Assembly (NCBI GenBank): GCA_020721965.1
Contig: DYLS01000044.1
Span: 1-35,051, forward strand
DNA length: 35,051 nucleotides
Origin: Blastopirellula marina
GTDB lineage: Bacteria; Planctomycetota; Planctomycetia; Pirellulales; Thermoguttaceae
Reading direction: 5' to 3'
A program made the position numbers and the translations under genes. The stretch's first letter is position 1. The number at the start of each line of letters is the position of its first letter. Shown one piece after another: positions 1 to 6,166 of the stretch. The notes beneath the pieces were generated by a model. That model was not told where the DNA came from, ran no database searches, and saw only the letters and a program-made list of their open reading frames with translations.

Positions 1-45
1 TGGCCCTCTCCCAGAGGGAGAGGGAAGCAGTTTGCAAAAGTCCAG
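1..45. mobile_element. Right end of a MITE-like element, cut by the window edge
   Basis: The first 45 bases resemble the right end of the element at 5983-6144. Both have a C/T-rich then G/A-rich purine-pyrimidine stretch (here CCCTCTCCCAGAGGGAGAGG at 4-23) followed by a terminal motif, GCAAAAGTCCAG at 34-45 against GCAAGAGTCCGG at 6133-6144. CCCTCTCCC and GGGAGAGGG can also pair as a hairpin. The left end lies outside the window, so length and target duplication cannot be judged. The identification rests only on similarity to the second copy. Confidence 0.4.
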
Positions 46-588
46 ACGGAACCGTGTATTCGCAACCCGTGCGGCCGGGAATGCGACGCCGGACGGGAAT
101 GCAACGCCGCAGACCATCGGGTGAAAAGCCGTCACCCGCGGTATCCTCGCATTTCCTTCTTCTCCCAGTCACGATAGTTCAACGAGCCTTAGCCCCTTTG
201 CCCGCGTTGTGTGCGGAAGCAAGTTGTAGTCTAGCATGTGGCGGCGGCGATCTCAACAGCGTCTCGGTGATCTCGGTCAGGGTCAGGGGACCCAGGGCTT
301 TCGGGGAGCGTGGTCGATCGGGGGCCAATTTGGATGCGCCCTTCATGAAGGCGCATTCGTTCGTGCGTTTGTGACCTGCACAGAAAATCGGAAAATACGG
401 TAAGAAAGACTGGGAGCCGACCACCTAACAGGAAGCCGGCTCCGACGCATGCTTTTTAAGGTAAGAACGTGGACACGCCAACAGGGCGAGGGTGTTCCAC
501 GGATACGAGCGGTGTGGCCGTCGCCGAACTATATAAATGGCGCGGCACACCAAGCAAGGCAGGAAAATGGTCCCACCCGAGCCTGAAA
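46..588. other. Intergenic region without a supported gene
   Basis: No reading frame here has a plausible start, composition or recognisable domain; the short open frames look like chance openings in GC-rich DNA. The only structure seen is a quasi-palindrome at 334-356: arms ATGCGCC and GGCGCAT around TTCATGAA, with one unpaired C. It has no U-run and could be a dispersed repeat or part of a terminator. The minus-strand Cys-rich gene ends at 589, so transcripts reading leftward enter this region. Confidence 0.5.
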
Positions 589-1188
589 TCACTTAGCGGC
601 GGGGGCAGGGGCTTCAGCCGGAGTTGCGGAGGCCTGCTCGGCGGGAGCGGCGGCCTCGGCGGCGCCTTCGGCAGCCTCGCAGCAAGCCGGTTCGCAGCAG
701 GCCTTGGCGGCCCGGCGAGCACGCACGCGATCCAGCAGACCACAGCGATTCGGAGCGCAGGTCGGTTCGCAGGTCGGTTCACAAGCCGGTTCACAAGCAG
801 CAGGCTCGCAAGCCGGTTCGCAGCAGGCCTTGGCGGCCCGACGGGCACGCACGCGGTCCAGCAGACCGCAGCGCTTCGGAGCGCAGGTCGGCTCGCAGGC
901 CGGTTCACAAGCCGGTTCGCAAGCTGGTTCGCAAGCAGCAGGCTCGCAAGCCGGTTCGCAGCAGGCCTTGGCGGCCAGGCGGGCACGCACGCGATCCAGC
1001 AGACCACAGCGCTTCGGAGCGCAGGTCGGCTCACAGGCCGGTTCGCAAGCGGCAGGCTCGCAAGCCGGTTCACAGGCGGCCGGGGCGCAGCAGGCCTTCT
1101 GGCCAAGGAACGCGCCGGCGTTCGCATACAGAGCGGCGCTGGCGAGCACGCAAACGGCCGCGACTCCAGAAATCATCAGTCGGTTCAT
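589..1188 (-). CDS. Secreted Cys-rich repeat protein (CEPACEP repeats)
   Basis: A 199-residue protein of unknown function. An N-terminal hydrophobic segment (about residues 1-25, MNRLMISGVAAVCVLASAAL then YANAG) is a clear signal peptide. The mature part is three copies of a 38-46 residue unit: KACC, then several CEPA/CEPT tetrapeptides, then CAPKRCGLLDRVRAR. A fourth partial copy (KACCEPACC) and an Ala/Glu/Pro-rich tail follow. About 29 cysteines remain after the signal peptide, so disulfide crosslinking or metal binding outside the cytoplasm is plausible, and a structural envelope role is an inference. ATG at 1188 is preferred over GTG at 1191 because the AGGAGG (minus strand, about 1197-1202) is 8 nt from the ATG. 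No enzyme motif is visible. It stands alone on its strand with its own promoter. Similar Cys-rich repeat proteins are, from memory, typical of planctomycetes. Confidence 0.8.
   Translation of the reverse strand: MNRLMISGVAAVCVLASAALYANAGAFLGQKACCAPAACEPACEPAACEPACEPTCAPKRCGLLDRVRARLAAKACCEPACEPAACEPACEPACEPACEPTCAPKRCGLLDRVRARRAAKACCEPACEPAACEPACEPTCEPTCAPNRCGLLDRVRARRAAKACCEPACCEAAEGAAEAAAPAEQASATPAEAPAPAAK
691..1080 (-). repeat. Three direct DNA repeats inside the Cys-rich gene
   Basis: Near-identical blocks begin at about 691, 817 and 955, spaced 126 and 138 bp (42 and 46 codons), with a degenerate fourth start at about 1085. Each carries GCAGCAGGCCTTGGCGGCC and then a conserved stretch encoding CGLLDRVRAR. 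Variation is mainly in the number of 12-bp CEPA units. This suggests in-frame expansion and contraction by slippage or recombination. Confidence 0.8.
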
Positions 1189-1359
1189 CACTCGGACCTC
1201 CTAACACAGGAACCCAAACCAAAGGTAACACCTCTGCCGCCGCTAGGACACCCCGTGGCACCCCAACGACGGCCCGCAGGTACGGGGGCTGCGACCTAAC
1301 ATGTACAACCCTTTCTCCCGCCCAAGCCCTACCGCGCCCTGTTCAAGCGGCGGCGTGAC

Positions 1360-1376
1360 GGAAGACACTCTCTTCC
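1360..1376 (-). other. Stem-loop at the 5' end of the Cys-rich gene leader
   Basis: GGAAGA (1360-1365) pairs perfectly with TCTTCC (1371-1376) across a 5-nt loop. Given the promoter at 1387-1414, this hairpin would begin within a few nucleotides of the predicted transcript start of the minus-strand gene, at the head of a leader of about 190 nt. A 5'-terminal stem-loop of this kind can protect mRNA from decay; that role is inferred. Confidence 0.35.
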
Positions 1377-1386
1377 ATACCTAGTT

Positions 1387-1414
1387 AGATTAACAGATCA
1401 AATCCGATTGTCAA
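1387..1414 (-). promoter_or_regulatory. Sigma70-like promoter of the Cys-rich gene
   Basis: On the minus strand TTGACA (1414-1409) is followed after 16 bp by TAATCT (1392-1387). The -35 is a perfect consensus match and the -10 is close. It lies about 190 bp upstream of the start codon at 1188 and points at it. No other -35/-10 pair as good was seen on this strand. Confidence 0.5.
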
Positions 1415-1464
1415 GAGTATGGGTCGGGCTGGAAATCGCGATTCCGTAGATTGCAGCAAATTCG

Positions 1465-1490
1465 CTAAACACCGATGATGGGATGTTTAG
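1465..1490. repeat. Inverted repeat CTAAACA/TGTTTAG
   Basis: Perfect 7-bp arms at 1465-1471 and 1484-1490 with a 12-bp spacer. It lies between the minus-strand Cys-rich promoter and the plus-strand EPS genes, so it could be an operator for either. No regulator gene is adjacent, so this is only a candidate site. Confidence 0.25.
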
Positions 1491-1831
1491 TGAAAAGCAT
1501 CTTTTCTCTCGCCTCGTCGCTAGGCGGTATCGAGGATCAATTCAGCACGTGTGGGCAATATGGGTAATGTGCGTTGCTAAGGAAACGCAAAATTGGCATT
1601 TCCGGTGGGTGCTGAAGGAGATTTCTTGAAAATTCGTATAGCGTTCCTTGACTGACATGGTTCTGCTCGGTGAAAAAGAGTCTTCTCGTTGCTGACACCG
1701 GTTGCGTTCCCGGGCCGAGGACGTATCTCGGAATTGGATACCGCAACGGGCAATAAGGCAGCAACAAGGTAATAAGAGGATACCGTATCTTTAATCTTTG
1801 CTTGTCTCGCCGCAAATCGCCCGAATCGCGG

Positions 1832-1861
1832 TTGACCGCCGCGGCCCCTTTCCAGTATTAC
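1832..1861 (+). promoter_or_regulatory. Candidate promoter for the EPS locus
   Basis: TTGACC (1832-1837) and TATTAC (1856-1861) are 18 bp apart, upstream of the export lipoprotein gene. A second -35-like TTGACA at 1946-1951 has only a badly spaced TATGCT (1966-1971) behind it. Neither is strong. The frame of the downstream gene stays open back to 1798, so a promoter here would be inside coding sequence if translation started earlier than 2008. Confidence 0.2.
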
Positions 1862-2007
1862 TCCCACGACCGTCAACATCGGAGATCGCGCCGGCGGTCG
1901 ACAGGGAGGGTATTATCCGCTCCTTCTCCCCACACCCTGTCACGGTTGACACGGTCTCCAAGCGGTATGCTGTTTTACTTCCCATTCGAATCGCCCACGA
2001 TGTCCTT

Positions 2008-3168
2008 ATGATGAAACCTGTGGTATTCGAGGCCGAGCGGGGGGTAGGTTGGGGCGTGGCGCTCATCCGGCCATATTTAGCGCGTCGGGCTGGCAATCGG
2101 TTTGGAATCGCGTTATCGGTCCTCTGCGTTTGCCTGTCGCTGTCGGGCTGCGCGCACCGGGAGGTCTATCGGCCATCGAATCTACCGGTCGAGTTTCAGG
2201 CCAAGCCGGTGGCAGACCTCCGCAACGCCCCCTTGCCCGAATTCGCCGGTCAAAGCACCCCCAGCGACGTGATCATGGCGGGTGACGTTCTCGATGTGAC
2301 GGTGGCCACCGATCTTGAGACTCAACCCCGCTCCGTGCCCATTCGCGTGGACGATTTGGGGACTATTCAGGTTCCGTACATCGGCCCTGTGCAAGTGGGA
2401 GGATTGCGATTTGCGGACGCGGAACAGGCGATCGCCGCCGCTGCCGTGCAGCGGGACATCTTTCGGCACCCCACCGTGACGGTAGAACGCCGTCAAATGC
2501 GGACGCACCGGGTAACGGTGGTGGGGGCGGTCAATAAGCCGGGCGTGTACGACCTGCCGGCCTCGAATAGCAATGTGTTTGCGGCCTTGGTTGCGGCGGA
2601 GGGACTGAATACCAAGGCCAGCCCCATCGTGGAGGTTCGGCGGGGAAGCGGGGATCGCGATCCGGTGGAGCGGCCGCCCTTGACGGCCGACGCTTCCGGT
2701 CTGGACGGGGTTCGAACGGCGGGATGGGACGCCTCTGGCCCCTTGCGGGTGCGACAGATCAACCTCGTATCGCCCGCCGCCGCTGCGTCCGAAGAGTACC
2801 GGCTGTCGGACGGGGACGTGGTGCATGTGGCGGAGCGTGAGGCCCTGCCGTTCTTCGTGGACGGCCTGGTCGCCAAGCCCGGTGCCTATCCCATGCCGCC
2901 CGATCAGCCGATCCGAATCCTGGATGCCATCGCCTTGGCCGGGGGAAAGAACAATCCCCTGGCAGACAAGGTTTGGATTGTGCGTCAAATACCGGGCCGT
3001 GACGAACCCGTGCTGATCAAGGCCAGTTTGCAGCGCGCCAGGGAGGACATGCAAGAGAACCTCATCGTTGCGGCGGGGGACGTGATCTCCCTCGAAGAGA
3101 CGCCCGGAACCTTCGTTTACAACTTGCTGAAAGGCTTCGTACACATCGGCGGCACCGTCCCGTTCTAG
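2008..3168 (+). CDS. Polysaccharide export lipoprotein, Poly_export/SLBB (Wza-like)
   Basis: A 386-residue outer-membrane export protein of the Wza/OMA family, expected to form the channel through which EPS or capsule leaves the cell. A lipoprotein signal (ALSVLCVCLSLSGC) puts the lipidated Cys at about residue 48. A Poly_export domain follows at about 85-170 (from SDVIMAGDVLDV to HPTVTVERR), then two SLBB-type units beginning VTVVGAVNKPGVYDLP and FFVDGLVAKPGAYPMP. The start is uncertain. The frame is open from TTG 1798, ATG 2008 is chosen as the first ATG, and GTG 2056 would give a more typical 31-residue signal peptide. No clear Shine-Dalgarno precedes any of these. It is followed at once by the Wzc-type kinase gene, its usual partner. 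The C-terminus (YNLLKGFVHIGGTVPF) is short and lacks an obvious Wza-type amphipathic helix. Confidence 0.85.
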   Translation: MMKPVVFEAERGVGWGVALIRPYLARRAGNRFGIALSVLCVCLSLSGCAHREVYRPSNLPVEFQAKPVADLRNAPLPEFAGQSTPSDVIMAGDVLDVTVATDLETQPRSVPIRVDDLGTIQVPYIGPVQVGGLRFADAEQAIAAAAVQRDIFRHPTVTVERRQMRTHRVTVVGAVNKPGVYDLPASNSNVFAALVAAEGLNTKASPIVEVRRGSGDRDPVERPPLTADASGLDGVRTAGWDASGPLRVRQINLVSPAAAASEEYRLSDGDVVHVAEREALPFFVDGLVAKPGAYPMPPDQPIRILDAIALAGGKNNPLADKVWIVRQIPGRDEPVLIKASLQRAREDMQENLIVAAGDVISLEETPGTFVYNLLKGFVHIGGTVPF

Positions 3169-3189
3169 TGATTGCTACGGATCGCAGGC

Positions 3190-5730
3190 ATGCCTGAATC
3201 GTTTTCTCCCGCGACCATCCTGCCGGACTCGACCACGCATCTGGTCCATGCGGCCCTGCAATTCGCCGCTGCCGCGCGGCGGCGCTGGCGCGTGGTGGCC
3301 GCCACGTTGCTGTCTGCCGGGTTATTGGGCGCTCTGTACTATGCCACGGCCGAACGCATCTATTCCGCGAAGGCGGAGCTGCTCATTTTGCAGACCGGCG
3401 AGAACTCGCTGTCGCCCACCATCGAGGTGCAGGCCAACCGCGAAAACAGCCTGATGCCAACCTTCGTGAACCTCATGTCCAGCGCCAAGGTCCTGAGCGA
3501 TGCGGTCAAACGCGTTGCCGCGGAGGACCTTGCGGTCGATTTATCGCCGGACGAGCCGGAAAAATGGATCAAGCAATTGCAACAACGGCTTGCCGTGACG
3601 GCCGTCCCCAAAACCAACATCATCTCGGTCACCTACGAGTCCAAGGATCCTGGCGTGGCGGTCCGCGTGGTCAACGCGGTAGTGGCCTCGTATCTGGAGT
3701 TCATGCGGGAGACTCACCAAGGGACGGCCGCCGAAATCGTCCAGACGCTCAACAAGGAGAAAGACGACCTCAGCGTTCGCCTGAATGAGAAGGAGCGGCA
3801 ACTGCAAGAGCTGAGCCAATCGTTGGGGGCGCTCGATTCGGGCGGGGACGGCCAGGTCTTGCATCCGTTGGTGGAACGGGCCAAGGCATTCAATGCCTCG
3901 TTGATCGAGGTCCAAAAGCAGCGTGTGGAGTTGCAGGCCTCGCTGGCGGCCCTGCAAGCGGCGATCCGCAATGGGGACGACGTCCGCCCATATTTGAACA
4001 GCATGTCCGACGCGGTGGGGCGCGAAATGCTGCTGAACAGCCTGGGCTTCAATCGCGAGGACGCGGCCGCCCGCGCGGAAGCCGAACGCCGCGTCCTGGA
4101 GGATCAAATGGTGATCGATTCGCTTCGCGAGCACCTGGGCGATAACCACCCCAAGGTTCGACAGCTCTGGCAGCGCATCGCCGCCAATCAGCGCTACTTG
4201 CAGGACTTCCAGCAGCGGCTACGCGAACGTTTGGACGCCATTGGAAGCAACGAGCTGGCAGCGACGCTGCTGGCCATGATGCAGCAACGCCTGGCCGAGT
4301 CCTTGGAAAAGGAAAACGCGCTAGCCCAGCAGTACGAAATCGCCCGCAGCGAGGCGGGGCAACTGGCTGGCGGCCTGGCCCAAATGGAGATGCTCAAAAA
4401 CGACATCGCGGGCTTGCGCGAGCTTTACGGCGGATTGGTGCGGCGTTTGACGAACATCGAACTGACGGGCGACCTCCGCGCCTCTCTGGTCACGGAACCG
4501 GTCGAGAATCATACGCCCGTCTCTCCCAGCTTGCCGCGGACCGTGGCGATGGTGCTGCTGCTTGGATTGGGGTTGGGACTGATGGTCGTTTACGTCCTGG
4601 ACGTGATGGACGATCACTTCCGCTCCGTGGAAGAGATTCATTGGCAGCTCAAGGTCCCCGTGCTGTCGGTGATCCGGGAGATGGCGGCGCGTCGGGGCGG
4701 CGGGGCAGCAGCGATTGAGGTGGCGTGCGACCCCACCACGGCCGCCAGCGAGGGCTTCCGCACGCTCCGCACAGCCATTGCCCTGCACGAAGAGCGGACG
4801 GAACGGATCATCGTCACCAGTTGCGAGCCGGGCGACGGGAAGTCCACCGTTTCCGCCAATTTGGCGGCGGCCTTCGCGCAGAGTGGAAAGCGGACGCTGC
4901 TGATCGACGGCGATCTCCGCCGCCCCGGCCTCTCCACCTTGCTGGGGCTGCGGGGACGGCAAGGGCTGTCCGAGGTCCTGCGGATCGACGGGCCGATCGC
5001 CGAAGCGGTCCCGGCCCGCCTCTGCCGCGACGTCGTCTCCGGACTGGACGTTCTGCCTTGCGGCGCCCGGCCGGTCAACCCTGCCGAGTTGCTGGCCTCG
5101 CAGCGCATGAGCGAACTGCTGACGTGGGCGGAATCGACCTACGATCAAATCATCATCGATACACCACCCGCCCCCTTGGCCAGCGATACCGTCATCCTGG
5201 GCAGGATGGCCGACGGCGCTTTGCTGGTGATGCAGCCCAGCAAGAATACGCGGCGGACGCTGTTCCGGACATTGGAGCACTTGCGCATCCTCAAGGTCTC
5301 CCTGGTGGGCCTGGTGGTCAACCGTCTGGCGGGAGAAGAAGAGGCCCGCTACGCCGGGTATTCCGGCGACTATTACGGCACGGATGTCGCGGAAGCCGAG
5401 GCTCAAGAAGCGGAGACGCAAGAAGACGAAACGCAGGAAGCCGTGGCTCACGAAGCCGAGACCCAGGAAGCGGAGGCCCAGGAAGCCCCGGCTGAGCACG
5501 CCGTGGTCCGTGAAGCGGAGATTCAGGAAGCAGCGGTTCAGGAAGTGGAGGCCCGGCAAATTGTGCCCTTGATGCAGCCGCAAGAGGCCGAGACGGTTGC
5601 CGAAACGGGGCGTTCGGTGGCCGGTCCTGCGAGGGACGCAAGCGACGCAGAGGCGGGTTCCCCACGAGAACTACCGCGCATGGCTCCCCTCCACGCTCGA
5701 GGCCGCATTGTGCCTCGCCGCGTCGCCTAG
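3190..5730 (+). CDS. Wzc-type polysaccharide co-polymerase / BY-kinase
   Basis: An 846-residue inner-membrane protein combining a Wzz chain-length domain with a bacterial tyrosine autokinase, controlling polymer length and export. The first membrane segment is at about 30-50 (VVAATLLSAGLLGALYYA). A long coiled-coil periplasmic part follows, and a second membrane segment lies at about 450-472 (MVLLLGLGLGLMVVYVLDVM). The kinase has Walker A EPGDGKST (about 547-554), Walker A' LLIDGDLRRP (about 571-580) and Walker B IIIDTPPA (about 652). A Tyr cluster YAGYSGDYYG (about 721-730) is the likely autophosphorylation site. Unusually, the cluster is followed by eleven acidic pentapeptide repeats and a further tail. 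ATG 3190 is preferred; an in-frame TTG at 3172 just after the upstream stop is the alternative. It lies 21 bp downstream of the export lipoprotein gene, probably in the same operon. Confidence 0.9.
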   Translation: MPESFSPATILPDSTTHLVHAALQFAAAARRRWRVVAATLLSAGLLGALYYATAERIYSAKAELLILQTGENSLSPTIEVQANRENSLMPTFVNLMSSAKVLSDAVKRVAAEDLAVDLSPDEPEKWIKQLQQRLAVTAVPKTNIISVTYESKDPGVAVRVVNAVVASYLEFMRETHQGTAAEIVQTLNKEKDDLSVRLNEKERQLQELSQSLGALDSGGDGQVLHPLVERAKAFNASLIEVQKQRVELQASLAALQAAIRNGDDVRPYLNSMSDAVGREMLLNSLGFNREDAAARAEAERRVLEDQMVIDSLREHLGDNHPKVRQLWQRIAANQRYLQDFQQRLRERLDAIGSNELAATLLAMMQQRLAESLEKENALAQQYEIARSEAGQLAGGLAQMEMLKNDIAGLRELYGGLVRRLTNIELTGDLRASLVTEPVENHTPVSPSLPRTVAMVLLLGLGLGLMVVYVLDVMDDHFRSVEEIHWQLKVPVLSVIREMAARRGGGAAAIEVACDPTTAASEGFRTLRTAIALHEERTERIIVTSCEPGDGKSTVSANLAAAFAQSGKRTLLIDGDLRRPGLSTLLGLRGRQGLSEVLRIDGPIAEAVPARLCRDVVSGLDVLPCGARPVNPAELLASQRMSELLTWAESTYDQIIIDTPPAPLASDTVILGRMADGALLVMQPSKNTRRTLFRTLEHLRILKVSLVGLVVNRLAGEEEARYAGYSGDYYGTDVAEAEAQEAETQEDETQEAVAHEAETQEAEAQEAPAEHAVVREAEIQEAAVQEVEARQIVPLMQPQEAETVAETGRSVAGPARDASDAEAGSPRELPRMAPLHARGRIVPRRVA
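5395..5559 (+). repeat. 15-bp tandem array encoding AExQE pentapeptides
   Basis: Eleven consecutive in-frame 15-bp units encode AEAQE, AETQE, DETQE, AVAHE, AETQE, AEAQE, APAEH, AVVRE, AEIQE, AAVQE and VEARQ. The units diverge gradually and keep Glu or another charged/polar residue at position 5. This is residues 736-790 of the BY-kinase, immediately after its Tyr cluster. Confidence 0.85.
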
Positions 5731-5982
5731 TCTCGCACGACAGCAGGGCTGAATCAAAGGCGGGATGACGCCTTGGTTCGAGCCGGGTGGCAGGCGTCGG
5801 GCAGAGGTCAGGAAAGTCCCAAAGCGCGGCCCCGGGCAGACCGGGGGCAGATATGAGCTGGTCCGGGACATCCGGGCAGGAGCCGGCAGCAGCCCGCTCG
5901 CGGGGCGAAATCGAGGCGTGCAGGCCCCGGCCGCAAGACGATCAGGAGGGAAGGCCAAGATTCCATACGATCCGATAGATAA
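5731..5982. other. Intergenic left of the MITE; no gene seen
   Basis: About 250 bp between the kinase stop and the inserted element. No convincing reading frame or hairpin terminator was seen. Without the element, the kinase and ligase genes would be about 270 bp apart. Confidence 0.4.
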
Positions 5983-6144
5983 CTGGACTTTTGCGTTGCG
6001 GTCACAAGCTCCCCGCTTCCCGCCGGAGACGGAGAGCGTAGGCAGTGTCCCATGAAAACGGGTTTTCCCGTTTTCATGAAGTACCCAGCACTCCAGTTTG
6101 TCCCACTCTCTCAGAGGGGGATCGAGCACTTTGCAAGAGTCCGG
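5983..6144. mobile_element. 162-bp MITE-like element with TIRs and 7-bp flanking repeat
   Basis: The left end CTGGACTTTTGC (5983-5994) and the right end GCAAGAGTCCGG (6133-6144) are inverted repeats matching at 10 of 12 positions. Similarity of the two ends continues loosely inward (C/T-rich against G/A-rich). The same 7-bp word TAGATAA lies directly outside each end, at 5976-5982 and 6145-6151, as expected for a target-site duplication. The direct repeat can be extended outward on the left and inward on the right to 11 bp with one mismatch, so the exact boundary is slightly uncertain. A perfect 12-bp hairpin lies near the centre. There is no ORF inside, so it would be non-autonomous. A related right end is at 1-45. 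Confidence 0.6.
6051..6078. repeat. Perfect 12-bp hairpin inside the MITE-like element
   Basis: CATGAAAACGGG (6051-6062), a loop of TTTT, then CCCGTTTTCATG (6067-6078). In RNA it would be a strong stem-loop on either strand. It could act as a transcription attenuator or terminator upstream of the ligase gene, or serve as a recognition structure for transposition. Confidence 0.8.
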
Positions 6145-6166
6145 TAGATAAGCAAGCGGGTCAGTC

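Noticed and set aside
456-1358. Long open frames on both strands (223-276 codons) over the Cys-rich gene
   Set aside because: They are shadows of the GC-rich repeat; only the 589-1188 minus frame has a signal peptide, a Shine-Dalgarno and a promoter.
1798-2007. N-terminal extension of the export lipoprotein from TTG 1798
   Set aside because: The extra 70 residues would sit before the signal peptide and block lipoprotein export; ATG 2008 or GTG 2056 fit better.
4321-5583. 420-codon minus-strand frame opposite the kinase
   Set aside because: It is antisense to a well-conserved kinase domain and rich in His/Gln/Arg, as expected of a GC-rich shadow.
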